Part shown: positions 13,152-22,198 of the stretch, in pieces
Layout: every line of letters begins with the position of its first letter
Numbering within the stretch: position 1 is the first letter of the stretch
Notes under the pieces: model-generated
The model's input: the letters and a program-made list of their open reading frames with translations, nothing else
What the model was told of the DNA's origin: nothing
Database searches by the model: none
Position numbers and translations under genes: made by a program
Assembly (NCBI RefSeq): GCF_030653815.1
Contig: NZ_JAURYQ010000021.1
Span: 31,768 to 95,767, forward strand
Reading direction: 5' to 3'
Length of the DNA: 64,000 nucleotides
DNA from: Rhodoferax sp.
Lineage (GTDB): Bacteria > Pseudomonadota > Gammaproteobacteria > Burkholderiales > Burkholderiaceae_C

Positions 13152-14694
13152 CGGCCACCGTGATGCCCTTGAATTCACCCGTGGCGATGCGCTTTTGCCA
13201 CTCGGCCGGGCCGGTGATGTGGGCGCTGGTGCCGCCCGCATCCACGGCCACAGTCACGGGCATGTCGACCACGTCGAATTCGTAAATGGCTTCCATGCCG
13301 AGGTCGGCAAAACCCACGACCTTGGCGGTTTTGATGGCTTTGGACACCAGGTAGGCGGCGCCGCCCACGGCCATCAGGTAGGCGCTCTGGTGTTTCTTGA
13401 TGGCCTCGATGGCGACCGGGCCGCGCTCGGCCTTGCCGACCATGGCAATCAGGCCGGTTTCAGCCAGCATCATTTCGGTGAAGCCGTCCATGCGCGTGGC
13501 GGTGGTGGGGCCGGCCGGGCCAACCGCTTCGTCACCCACCGGGTCGACCGGGCCGACGTAATAAATCACGCGATTGGTGAAGTCGACCGGCAGTTTTTCG
13601 CCATTGGCCAGCATGTCCTTGATGCGCTTGTGCGCGGCGTCGCGGCCGGTCAGCATCTTGCCGTTGAGCAGCAGGGTATCACCGGGTTTCCAGCTGGCCA
13701 CCTCGGCCTTGCTCAGGGTGTTCAGGTCGACCTTTTTGCTCTTGACGTAATCAGGTGTCCAGGCCACATCGGGCCAGGTGTCCAACGAGGGCGGTGTCAG
13801 GTAGACCGGGCCGCTGCCATCCATCACAAAATGGGCGTGGCGCGTGGCGGCGCAGTTGGGGATCATGGCCACAGGTTTGCTGGCGGCATGAGTCGGGTAC
13901 ATCTTGATCTTGACGTCAAGCACGGTGGTCAGGCCGCCCAGGCCCTGCGCGCCGATGCCCAGGGCGTTAACCTTGTCAAACAGCTCCAGCCGGAGTTTTT
14001 CGACGTTGGAAAGCGCGACACCGCTGGCCGCCTTGGCCTGCAGCTGGTACATGTCGAGGTCGTCCATCAGGCTTTCCTTGGCCATCAGCACGGCTTTTTC
14101 GGCGGTGCCGCCAATGCCGATGCCGAGCATGCCCGGCGGGCACCAACCGGCGCCCATCGTGGGCACGGTCTTCAGCACCCAGTCAACCACCGAGTCGCCG
14201 GGGTTGAGCATGACCATCTTGCTTTTGTTCTCAGAACCACCGCCTTTGGCCGCCACGGTGACTTCGAGCTGGTCGCCCGGCACGATCTCGGAGAAGATCA
14301 CTGCGGGCGTGTTGTCCTTGGTGTTCTTGCGTTCAAACTGGGGGTCGGCCACCACGCTGGCACGCAGGGTGTTGCTGGGGTCGTTGTAGGCGCGGCGCAC
14401 GCCTTCGTTGATGGCGTCATCGAGGCTGCCGGTAAACCCTTCCCAGCGCACGTCCATGCCAACCTTGAGAAACACGTTGACGATACCGGTGTCCTGGCAG
14501 ATCGGGCGATGGCCGGTGGCGCTCATCTTGCTGTTGGTCAGAATTTGCGCAATGGCGTCCTTGGCCGCAGGGCTTTGCTCGCGCTCGTAGGCGCGCGCCA
14601 GGTGGGCGATGTAGTCGGCGGGGTGATAATAACTGATGAATTGCAGGGCAGCGGCGACGGATTCAATCAGGTCGGCTTGGCGGATGTTGCTCAT
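13144..14694 (-). CDS. fumA: Fumarate hydratase, class I (iron-sulfur)
   Basis: A 516-residue class I fumarase interconverting fumarate and malate with an oxygen-labile [4Fe-4S] cluster. The N-terminal alpha domain contains GHRPICQDTGIVNVFLKVG and GWCPPGMLGIGIGGTAEKAVL; the beta domain contains GKMLTGRDAAHKRIKDM and YYVGPVDPVGDEAVGPAGPTTATRMD. Cluster cysteines lie in CQDTG, NCAATRH and WCPPG. It is a single chain, not the split alpha/beta form. The ATG at 14694 is followed by the family-typical IRQADLIESVAAALQFISYYHP. Confidence 0.95.
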   Translation of the reverse strand: MSNIRQADLIESVAAALQFISYYHPADYIAHLARAYEREQSPAAKDAIAQILTNSKMSATGHRPICQDTGIVNVFLKVGMDVRWEGFTGSLDDAINEGVRRAYNDPSNTLRASVVADPQFERKNTKDNTPAVIFSEIVPGDQLEVTVAAKGGGSENKSKMVMLNPGDSVVDWVLKTVPTMGAGWCPPGMLGIGIGGTAEKAVLMAKESLMDDLDMYQLQAKAASGVALSNVEKLRLELFDKVNALGIGAQGLGGLTTVLDVKIKMYPTHAASKPVAMIPNCAATRHAHFVMDGSGPVYLTPPSLDTWPDVAWTPDYVKSKKVDLNTLSKAEVASWKPGDTLLLNGKMLTGRDAAHKRIKDMLANGEKLPVDFTNRVIYYVGPVDPVGDEAVGPAGPTTATRMDGFTEMMLAETGLIAMVGKAERGPVAIEAIKKHQSAYLMAVGGAAYLVSKAIKTAKVVGFADLGMEAIYEFDVVDMPVTVAVDAGGTSAHITGPAEWQKRIATGEFKGITVAGA

Positions 14695-14752
14695 GTGGGT
14701 GTCCTCAAAAAAACCAAGTTTAACCAGAGCGCCCCAACGCCAGCCTGACGTT

Positions 14753-15049
14753 TCAGCGCAAACCCAGGTGCAACGCGGCCTTGGCCATCAGGTGAGCCGA
14801 GATCGGGGCGGTGATGAACAGGAACAGCGTGACCAGAATTTCATGCAGGCTCAAGGTATCGCCTGTGACGCTGAAATAAACGGATGAGGCGATCAGCAGG
14901 CAGCCCACGCCCAGCGTGCTGGCCTTGGTCGGACCGTGCAGCCGGGTGTAAAAGTCTTTGAAGCGCACCAGGCTGAGTGAGCCGATCAGGGTAAAGGCGG
15001 CGCCGGCCAGCACCAGCGCGGACAGCAGTATCTCGGTGATCAGGCTCAT
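14753..15049 (-). CDS. mrpG: Mrp Na+/H+ antiporter subunit G
   Basis: A 98-residue membrane protein with three predicted helices (LLSALVLAGAAFTLIGSLSLVRF at the N-terminus, then STLGVGCLLIASSVYF and ILVTLFLFITAPISAHLMAKAALH). The central FKDFYTRLHGPTKASTLG is the MnhG/MrpG signature. It is the last gene of the six-gene operon and overlaps mrpF by 4 bp. Confidence 0.93.
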   Translation of the reverse strand: MSLITEILLSALVLAGAAFTLIGSLSLVRFKDFYTRLHGPTKASTLGVGCLLIASSVYFSVTGDTLSLHEILVTLFLFITAPISAHLMAKAALHLGLR

Positions 15050-15315
15050 TCGATGATGTCTCCGCGCAGCAAAAATTTGGACAAGGCCACGGTGCCGACA
15101 AAACCCATCAGGGCGATCAGCAGGGCGGCTTCAAAATACAGCGGGCTGCCCAGCTGGATGCCGAGCAAAATCAGCAGGGCGATGGCGTTGATGTAGAGCG
15201 TGTCGAGCGCCAGGATGCGATCAGGCAGGCTCGGGCCCCTGAGAAGCCTGAAAAAGCTCAGGCCGAAGGCGACCGCAACAAACACAAAGGCCAGGATGAG
15301 GGCGCTGCTCAGCAT
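15046..15315 (-). CDS. mrpF: Mrp Na+/H+ antiporter subunit F
   Basis: An 89-residue protein with three hydrophobic helices and the MrpF motif RLLRGPSLPDRILALDTLYINAIALL. It overlaps mrpE by 7 bp at its start and mrpG by 4 bp at its end. Confidence 0.93.
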   Translation of the reverse strand: MLSSALILAFVFVAVAFGLSFFRLLRGPSLPDRILALDTLYINAIALLILLGIQLGSPLYFEAALLIALMGFVGTVALSKFLLRGDIIE

Positions 15316-15797
15316 TCAAAAATCTCCTTGAGTGGGGCTTCAAAACGCGTTTTGATGGTGTGGATCAACTGCTCGGGGTCGGTGCAGTCCAGCGCGTGCA
15401 CCAGCAGGGTCCGCTGGTCGGATGACAGCCGTGCGGACACGGTGCCGGGCGTCAGGCAAATGGTGTTGGCCAGCAGGCTCACTGCCAGCGCATTGGTCAA
15501 ATCCAGCGGTACCTGCACAAACATCGGGTTGAGCGAACGCGGTCCGGCCAGCACCAGGCCCGCCACGGCCACATTGGCCATCAGCACATCAAACAGGAAG
15601 ACACCCAGAAAACGCAGCAGGCTCAACGGACGGTGGATGCGCACACGCTCGGGCCAGAAGCCGAGCGTGAAGCGGGGAATGGCCCAGCCCAACAGCAGCC
15701 CAAGCACGACATGGCCCGGTGCCACCGTGTTGTTGAGCAGCAGCCAGACCAGCGCCAGAATGGGTGTGAGAAGAGGGTGGGGCAACCATTTCTTCAT
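15309..15797 (-). CDS. mrpE: Mrp Na+/H+ antiporter subunit E
   Basis: A 162-residue subunit with N-terminal hydrophobic helices (PHPLLTPILALVWLLLNNTV) and a cytoplasmic C-terminal domain. That domain contains SLLANTICLTPGTVSARLSSDQRTLLVHALDC, the conserved MrpE region. It overlaps mrpD by 4 bp (ATGA). Confidence 0.92.
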   Translation of the reverse strand: MKKWLPHPLLTPILALVWLLLNNTVAPGHVVLGLLLGWAIPRFTLGFWPERVRIHRPLSLLRFLGVFLFDVLMANVAVAGLVLAGPRSLNPMFVQVPLDLTNALAVSLLANTICLTPGTVSARLSSDQRTLLVHALDCTDPEQLIHTIKTRFEAPLKEIFEC

Positions 15798-17329
15798 GGC
15801 CTGCCTCCCAGCACCGCGCTGATGTAGCGCGCGGGGTCAGTCAGTTGCTGCGCGGTGGCGTTTGCATAGTCAAGGGCAGGTCCGGCAAATACCGTCAAGG
15901 CCAGGATCAAGCCGAGCAGCCCGCCCACGGCCAGCAGTTCGCGTGCGCTTGAGACACCGGAAAGCGTCACATCAGCTGGGCTGGCACCCGACTTGGGCGC
16001 CTGCGCGACGGTCGCGGCCTGGCTGTTGAAAAACACCTGGCTGCCCGCGCGCGCCAGCGCAATCACCGCCAGCAAGGCGGCCAGCAGGATCACGGCCCAG
16101 ACCCAGGGCTGGCCGGGGGCCGCGCGCAAAATAAGAAACTTGCCAATAAAACCGGACAGCGGCGGCAAGCCGGTCACGGCCACCGCTGCCGCAAAAAACA
16201 GCCCACCCCAAAGCGCATGGCGTGGCATGTCGGCGTCTGGCGTGAAGCCATCACCGTGTTGCAGGCGGCGGCGCCTGATGGCGTCACTCAGCAAAAACAG
16301 CAGCGCGGCGGTGAAGGTGCTGTGCGGCATGTAATACAGCGCGGCGGCGATGCCGTTGGTGCCCACGGCCACGGCGGTCAGCAGGGTGCCCACCGACACC
16401 AGAACCAGGTAGCCGCTGAGGCGCCCAAGGCTGTCAGCGGCCAGCACGCCCAACGTGCCGATGACGATGGTGGCCAGCGCCAGCGGCATCAGCCAGGGGT
16501 CGAACAAATGCGCCAGGGCGCCGGCGCTGTCGCCGAACAGCAGCGTGTGGCTGCGCAAAATGGCGTAAATACCGACCTTGGTCATGATGGCAAACAGCGC
16601 CGCCACCGGCGCCGAGGTCCCGCTGTAGGCGGCAGGCAGCCACAGGTGCAGCGGCAACAGGGCCGCCTTGAGGGCAAACACCGCCAGCAGCAGCAGGCCA
16701 CCTGCGCGCGCCAGACCCAGCATGTCGGGTGCCAGGGTGCCCGCCTTGGCCGCCAGGTCGGCCATGTTCAGGCTGCCCATCGATGCATAGATGAGCCCGG
16801 CGGCAAACAGGAAGACGGTGGAGCCGGCCAGGTTCATGACCACGTAGTGCAGCCCGGCGCGGGTGCGCGCCGGGCCGCCACCGTGCAGCGCCAGACCATA
16901 GGAGGCGATCAGCAAAATTTCAAAAAAGACAAACAGGTTGAACAGGTCGCCGGTTAAAAAGGCACCCGCCAGTCCGAACAGCTGCATCTGGAACAGCACA
17001 TGGAAATGCCGCCCCTGACCATCGATGCCATGGCTGGCATAAATCAGCGCCCACAGCGCGAGCAGGGTGGTGATGAGCACCATCCAGGCGGACAGCCTGT
17101 CCGCCACCAGCACAATGCCCCAGGGCGCGGGCCAGTCGCCCAGGCGGTACACCAGAATGTCGCCGCCCGAGACGGCCACCAGCAAGGCGGTGGCAGCGCC
17201 AATTTGCGCCAGCACGGACACCAGCGCCAGCACGCGCTGGGCCGGCAGCGACAAGCGCCCCAGCGCCAGCAGCAGGGTGCCGACCAGAAATGGCAGCAGA
17301 ATCGGGGCGATGGGCAGGTGCGCCGTCAT
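15794..17329 (-). CDS. mrpD: Mrp Na+/H+ antiporter subunit D
   Basis: A 511-residue polytopic protein homologous to NuoM/NuoN of complex I, with about 14 membrane helices. The conserved block GDLFNLFVFFEILLIASYGLALHGG carries the helix-5 glutamate, and ALLPLHLWLPAAYSGTSAPVAALFAIMTKVGIYAILR carries the transmembrane lysines implicated in proton movement. It is coupled by 4-bp overlaps to mrpC upstream and mrpE downstream. Confidence 0.94.
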   Translation of the reverse strand: MTAHLPIAPILLPFLVGTLLLALGRLSLPAQRVLALVSVLAQIGAATALLVAVSGGDILVYRLGDWPAPWGIVLVADRLSAWMVLITTLLALWALIYASHGIDGQGRHFHVLFQMQLFGLAGAFLTGDLFNLFVFFEILLIASYGLALHGGGPARTRAGLHYVVMNLAGSTVFLFAAGLIYASMGSLNMADLAAKAGTLAPDMLGLARAGGLLLLAVFALKAALLPLHLWLPAAYSGTSAPVAALFAIMTKVGIYAILRSHTLLFGDSAGALAHLFDPWLMPLALATIVIGTLGVLAADSLGRLSGYLVLVSVGTLLTAVAVGTNGIAAALYYMPHSTFTAALLFLLSDAIRRRRLQHGDGFTPDADMPRHALWGGLFFAAAVAVTGLPPLSGFIGKFLILRAAPGQPWVWAVILLAALLAVIALARAGSQVFFNSQAATVAQAPKSGASPADVTLSGVSSARELLAVGGLLGLILALTVFAGPALDYANATAQQLTDPARYISAVLGGRP

Positions 17330-17667
17330 GCTGTGTCCCCGGCTTGCGGTGGCGCGCCATCGACATGGTCGTTGCCGAATTCTTCCCGGGCACGCAGGCT
17401 CAGCATGATGACGAAGGCCGTCATGGCAAAGCCGATGACGATGGCGGTGAGCACCAGCGCCTGCGGCAGCGGATCGGCGTAATTGGCCGCACCCGAGATC
17501 ACCGGGGGCTGGCCGATGACCAGCCGACCGGTGGCAAACAGAAACAGGTTGACGCCGTAAGACAGCAGCGTCAGGCCCAGCACCACGGGGAAGGTGCGGG
17601 CGCGCAGCAGCAGATAAACGCCGCAGCCAGTCAAGGTGCCAATGGCCAGGGCGATCAGGGCTTCCAT
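17326..17667 (-). CDS. mrpC: Mrp Na+/H+ antiporter subunit C
   Basis: A 113-residue NuoK-like subunit with three membrane helices. Recognisable segments are [30 protein letters not shown] and [25 protein letters not shown], the MrpC/MnhC signature. It overlaps the end of mrpA by 13 bp and mrpD by 4 bp. Confidence 0.94.
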   Translation of the reverse strand: MEALIALAIGTLTGCGVYLLLRARTFPVVLGLTLLSYGVNLFLFATGRLVIGQPPVISGAANYADPLPQALVLTAIVIGFAMTAFVIMLSLRAREEFGNDHVDGAPPQAGDTA

Positions 17668-20462
17668 GGTGTGGCCTCGGGGTTGGCGCTGGCGCGGTGC
17701 ACCAGGCCCAGGTTGATCAGGATCAGCAGGGTGGCACCCACCACTACCAAATAGACGCCGAGGTCAAACGCCATGGCCGACGCCAGCTCGAACTCGCCCA
17801 CCAGTGGCCAGTCGAAATGGCCAAAGGCAGAGGTCAGGAACGGCCGGCCAAACAACCAGCTTGCCAGGCCGGTGAGCAGGGCGATGATCAGGCCCGCGGC
17901 GATCCAGGGATGGGTGTGCGCAGGCAGGCGCGCGTGGGTCCAGCTGACGCCATTGGCCAGGTACTGCACGATCAGCGCAACGGCGGTGATCAGCCCGGCA
18001 ATGAAACCGCCACCGGGAAGATTGTGGCCCCGCAGGAAGATGAATACCGAGACCAGCAGCGCCAGCGGCAGCAGCAGCCTGGCAAAGGTGGCCAGGATCA
18101 TGGGATGGGTGTCGCTGTCCCAGGCGCGGCCACTGGCATCCTGCGTGGGGCCAGGCAGGCGCAAATTGCCCAGCAGCGCAAAAATGCCCACGGCGGCAAT
18201 GGCCAGCACGGTGATTTCGCCGAAGGTGTCAAAGCCGCGGAAGTCCACCAGAATCACGTTGACCACGTTGCCACCGCCGCCGCCCGGCACGCTGTTTTCC
18301 AGGAAGAAGCCGGCCAGGCCATCGTTCGATCGGGTCAGCACGGCCCAGGCCAAAGCAGCGGCGCCGCCACCGGCCAGCAAGGCAATGCCGGCGTCACGCC
18401 AGCGCCTGGCGGCACTGGATTCGCGGGGCGTGGTGGCGGGCAGAAAATACAAGGCCAGCAGCAGCAAAATGACTGTCACCACCTCCACCGAGAGCTGCGT
18501 CAGGGCCAGGTCGGGCGCCGAAAACTTGACAAACACCAAGGCCACGATCAGACCCACGGCGCCGGTGAGCACCAGGGCTGTGAGGCGTTGGCGATGCAGT
18601 GCGGTGGCCGCCAGCGTGGCCAGTATCAGCACCAGGCCGGCCATCAAACTGACGCCGTCAACAGCAAGCAGCGCCCGCGTGCCCGTCAGGGGGGCCTCAA
18701 CCAGCACCAGGCCCGTAGCACCGAGCACCAGGGTGCTGACCACGAACAGCGCGAGCTGGCGCTGCAGCGATGCGGTGTCAAGCCAGCGGGTGAGGCGTTC
18801 TGCCGTGCCGAACAAACCCTGCATCAGGGCGTCAAAGATCAGTCGGCCCTGCAGGCGCTTGTCGAGCCGGTCGTGCAGTTGAAACAGGGGGCGCCGGAAC
18901 CGATACAACACTGCGCCACCAACAAGGGCGATCACGCTCATCCACAGTGCCGGGTTGAAGCCGTGCCAAATGGCCAGGCTGTGCCCGGGCACTGGCCCCT
19001 GCAACACGGCGCCGGCGGCCACAGCCAGCAGGGGCTCGACCGTTTGCGCCGGAAATATGCCGACCAACAACACCAGCACCACCAGAATTTCCACCGGCAC
19101 CTTCATCCAGCGCACCGGCTCATGCGGTGTTTTGGGCAGGTTGACGGGTTCGCCGTTAAAGAACACGTCATGGATGAAGCGCAGCGAATAAGCCACGGCA
19201 AATATGCCCGCCAAGGTTGCCACGGCCGGCAGCAACCAGCCCAGACGGTATTCGCTGCCGGCGCTGGCGGCCTCGGCAAAAAACATCTCCTTGGATAAAA
19301 AACCGTTGGCCAAAGGCACTCCCGCCATGGCGGCGCTGGCCACCATGGCCAGCGTCGCGGTATGTGGCATGGCGTGCCAAAGGCCATTGATGCGGCGCAT
19401 GTCGCGGGTGCCGCATTCATGGTCGATGATGCCCGCCGCCATGAACAGGCCGGCCTTGAAGATGGCGTGGTTGATGATGTGGAACACCCCCGCCAAGGCG
19501 GCCATCGGGGTGCCAATGCCAAACAGCGCCGTGATCAGACCGAGGTGGCTGATGGTGGAATACGCCAGCAGGCCCTTCAGGTCGTGCTTGAACAGCGCCA
19601 GCACCGCACCCAGCAAAAAGGTGGTCAGGCCGATGCCGCCCACCAGCCAGGTCCAGGCGTCGGTACCCGACAACACCGGGAACAGCCGGGCCAGCAGGAA
19701 GACGCCGGCCTTGACCATGGTGGCCGAGTGCAGGTAGGCCGACACCGGGGTCGGCGCGGCCATGGCGTTGGGCAGCCAGAAGTGAAAGGGAAATTGGGCC
19801 GACTTGGTAAAGGCACCCAGCAAGATCAGCAGCAGCGCCGGCAGGTAGAGTGGGTGCGCGCGCACCAGGTCGCCACTGGCCAGCACCTGGGTCAGCTCGA
19901 AGCTGCCCACCATGTGGCCGAGCAGGATGAAGCCCGCCAGCAGCGCCAGGCCACCGGCCCCGGTGATGGCCAGCGCCATGCGGGCGCCGCTGCGGGCGTC
20001 TTCGCGGCCGCGCCAGTAGGCGATCAACAAAAACGATGACAGGCTGGTGAGTTCCCAGAAAATCAGCAACTGGATCAGGTTTTCGGACAGCACCACGCCC
20101 AGCATGGAACCCATGAACAAGAGCAGGTAGGCATAGAGCCGGCTCAGGCTGTCGCGGGCGCTCAGGTAGTAATGGGCATAAAGAATGACCAGCAGCCCGA
20201 TGCCCAGAATCAGCAGCACAAACAGCACACCGAGCCCGTCCATCCGGAAAACCAGGTCGAGGCCCGCGCTGCTGATCCATGGCAGGCGCTCGATCGTGGT
20301 GGTGCCGGCAAAGCTCGCCGCCATCAGCGGCAGCAATTGCAGCAAGGCCGCTGCCGTCACGCCAGCGGCGGTCCAGGCACTGACGGTGCGGCCATGGCGG
20401 GCCAGGCCGGCGACCAGTGCCGCGCCAAAAAATGGCGTGAGTATGGCTAGAAACAATTGCAT
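17655..20462 (-). CDS. mrpA: Mrp Na+/H+ antiporter subunit A fused to subunit B
   Basis: This 935-residue NuoL-like subunit has about 20 membrane helices and heads the operon mrpA(B)-C-D-E-F-G. The NuoL-like core carries [30 protein letters not shown] and [38 protein letters not shown]. After about residue 700 the chain continues into an MrpA-C/MrpB-like part ([29 protein letters not shown], then [28 protein letters not shown]), so no separate mrpB exists. This is the group 2 arrangement. The complex exchanges cytoplasmic Na+ (or K+) for H+ and supports pH and salt tolerance. Confidence 0.94.
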   Translation of the reverse strand: MQLFLAILTPFFGAALVAGLARHGRTVSAWTAAGVTAAALLQLLPLMAASFAGTTTIERLPWISSAGLDLVFRMDGLGVLFVLLILGIGLLVILYAHYYLSARDSLSRLYAYLLLFMGSMLGVVLSENLIQLLIFWELTSLSSFLLIAYWRGREDARSGARMALAITGAGGLALLAGFILLGHMVGSFELTQVLASGDLVRAHPLYLPALLLILLGAFTKSAQFPFHFWLPNAMAAPTPVSAYLHSATMVKAGVFLLARLFPVLSGTDAWTWLVGGIGLTTFLLGAVLALFKHDLKGLLAYSTISHLGLITALFGIGTPMAALAGVFHIINHAIFKAGLFMAAGIIDHECGTRDMRRINGLWHAMPHTATLAMVASAAMAGVPLANGFLSKEMFFAEAASAGSEYRLGWLLPAVATLAGIFAVAYSLRFIHDVFFNGEPVNLPKTPHEPVRWMKVPVEILVVLVLLVGIFPAQTVEPLLAVAAGAVLQGPVPGHSLAIWHGFNPALWMSVIALVGGAVLYRFRRPLFQLHDRLDKRLQGRLIFDALMQGLFGTAERLTRWLDTASLQRQLALFVVSTLVLGATGLVLVEAPLTGTRALLAVDGVSLMAGLVLILATLAATALHRQRLTALVLTGAVGLIVALVFVKFSAPDLALTQLSVEVVTVILLLLALYFLPATTPRESSAARRWRDAGIALLAGGGAAALAWAVLTRSNDGLAGFFLENSVPGGGGGNVVNVILVDFRGFDTFGEITVLAIAAVGIFALLGNLRLPGPTQDASGRAWDSDTHPMILATFARLLLPLALLVSVFIFLRGHNLPGGGFIAGLITAVALIVQYLANGVSWTHARLPAHTHPWIAAGLIIALLTGLASWLFGRPFLTSAFGHFDWPLVGEFELASAMAFDLGVYLVVVGATLLILINLGLVHRASANPEATPWKP

Positions 20463-20551
20463 GAGGTCAGGATTCTTGGGCTATGCCCGGGCCGCGCGGC
20501 GTCAGGGCGCACGAGTCGCCCGGATCAAGCACTGCGCAATCCGGGGGCTCT

Positions 20552-21472
20552 TTAACCGCCAGAAGTCTTTTGCCCCTGCACCATCTTCATGGCCGAACCC
20601 ACCAGCGCGGCCACTTCGGTCATGTTGCTGGGTACGATCAGTGTGGTGGTGGCATCTGCCGCCACCCGGCTGTAGGCGTCCACGGCTTTTTCAGCCACCT
20701 TGAGTTGCACCGCCTGCTCACCGCCGGGCTGGCGAATGGCGGCGGCCACGCGCTCGATGGCTTGGGCATTGGCTTCGGCCACTGCCAGAATGGCCGCTGC
20801 TTCGCCCTGCGCGTTGTTGATGGCAGCCTGTTTTTCACCCTCGGAACGGGCAATAAACGCCTCCCGCTCGCCGGTAGCAATATTGATCTGTTCCTGCCGG
20901 CGGCCCTCGGACGCGGCGATCAGGGCGCGTTTTTCGCGCTCGGCGGTGATCTGCTGCTGCATGGCGTGCAGGATTTCCTTGGGCGGTGTCAGGTCCTTGA
21001 TCTCATAACGCAGCACCTTCACGCCCCAATTCAGCGCGGCTTCGTCGATGGCTTGCACCACCTGGGCGTTGATGATGTCGCGTTCTTCAAAAGTTTTGTC
21101 GAGCTCGAGCTTGCCGATCACCGAGCGCAATGAGGTTTGTGCCAGCTGCGAGATCGCCATGATGTAGTTGCTGGAACCATAGCTGGCGCGCATGGCGTCA
21201 GTCACCTGAAAATACAAGATGCCATCGACCTGCAACTGGGTGTTGTCCCGCGTGATGCAGACCTGGCTCGGGATGTCGAGCGGGACCTCCTTGAGCAGGT
21301 GTTTGTAGGCTACCTTGTCGACAAACGGGATTAAAAAGTTCAGGCCGGGCATCAACGTGCCGGTGTACTTGCCCAAGCGCTCGACCACCCAAGCGTGCTG
21401 CTGGGGAACGACCTTGACCGATTGGGTGACAAAGATCACCGCGATGACAAAAATGATGACTGCAACTTCCAT
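20552..21472 (-). CDS. qmcA: SPFH/stomatin-like membrane protease-regulator protein (QmcA-like)
   Basis: A 306-residue protein with one N-terminal membrane helix (VAVIIFVIAVIFVTQSV), then an SPFH/Band 7 domain starting VPQQHAWVVERLGKYTGTLMPGLNFLIPF and a long charged helical tail. The tail has repeats such as AEREKRALIAASEGRRQEQINIATGEREAFIARSEG. Such proteins form large membrane-associated cages and pair with NfeD proteins, as here. ATG 21472 has GGAG 6 bp upstream, so the TTG four codons earlier is not used. Confidence 0.9.
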   Translation of the reverse strand: MEVAVIIFVIAVIFVTQSVKVVPQQHAWVVERLGKYTGTLMPGLNFLIPFVDKVAYKHLLKEVPLDIPSQVCITRDNTQLQVDGILYFQVTDAMRASYGSSNYIMAISQLAQTSLRSVIGKLELDKTFEERDIINAQVVQAIDEAALNWGVKVLRYEIKDLTPPKEILHAMQQQITAEREKRALIAASEGRRQEQINIATGEREAFIARSEGEKQAAINNAQGEAAAILAVAEANAQAIERVAAAIRQPGGEQAVQLKVAEKAVDAYSRVAADATTTLIVPSNMTEVAALVGSAMKMVQGQKTSGG

Positions 21473-21529
21473 TTGATACTCCAAAAAAAACTAACTTGAC
21501 TTGACTTGACTCGACTCAATGCACAGTTT

Positions 21530-21627
21530 GTCATTGCGGGCTACGACCCGCAATCCATGAATTCCGGACTTCCTGGATCCCCCGGATCGTGGGCCGGGGC
21601 AGGCTCCTCGCATCCGGGATGACAAAG
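21530..21627. repeat. REP-like palindromic repeat (family A)
   Basis: The stretch opens TTGTCATTGCGGGCTACGA and closes with CATCCGGGATGACAAAG. Internal GACCCGCAATCCATGAATTCC modules match the 12057-12309 copy. It lies between nfeD and qmcA, both on the minus strand, and may tune expression of qmcA relative to nfeD. Confidence 0.7.
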
Positions 21628-21643
21628 TCAGGTCCAAGACCTT

Positions 21644-22069
21644 TCACACTTTCTCAACCATCAAACGGCTGCCCACGACTTCGACGATGCGGTGCAAGCC
21701 GGGAGCAGACGCCGCACCGGTGCGCAGGGTCACGCTCCAGGTGGCGCCGCGGTATTTGGCGGTGCTGGTGCCGTCGTCGTTCCAGGCGTCAATGTGCAGG
21801 GTTTCACCAATGTCCAGGTTGACGTCCCGGTTGGCACCGGCCGGCAGGGCCGGCGGCTGGTGCTTTTTATAACTGCGCCAGGCCAGCACACAACCCCCAC
21901 CCAACAGCGCGGCCACCACCAGTTGCACCGTCACCGACGCTCCCAGGTGCGCGGCGATGGCGGCGCCGGCCACGCCCAGTGACAACATCAGCAGGTAAAA
22001 GGTGCCGGTCAGCAGTTCCAGCGCAATCATTCCGCCTGCCAGCAGCCACCAGAGGGTTGATTCAGCCAT
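21644..22069 (-). CDS. NfeD family membrane protein
   Basis: A 141-residue short NfeD. Three hydrophobic helices fill the first ~75 residues (LWWLLAGGMIALELLTGTFYLLMLSLGVAGAAIAAHLGASVTVQLVVAALLGG region), followed by a C-terminal OB-fold (NLDIGETLHIDAWNDDGTSTAKYRGATWSV). NfeD proteins of this kind accompany SPFH proteins; qmcA is next on the same strand. ATG 22069 follows GGAAA, better than the TTG four codons upstream. Confidence 0.88.
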   Translation of the reverse strand: MAESTLWWLLAGGMIALELLTGTFYLLMLSLGVAGAAIAAHLGASVTVQLVVAALLGGGCVLAWRSYKKHQPPALPAGANRDVNLDIGETLHIDAWNDDGTSTAKYRGATWSVTLRTGAASAPGLHRIVEVVGSRLMVEKV

Positions 22070-22198
22070 GTTTGTTTCCAATTGTTATTTGACTTGTCGC
22101 ATTCTGCTGTAAAAGTGCGTGTTCGCAACAGGTCCGACACGATAAGTCCTTACACTTCGCGCCAATTTACATTTTTCCTTGCGTCGCTGGAGCCCACC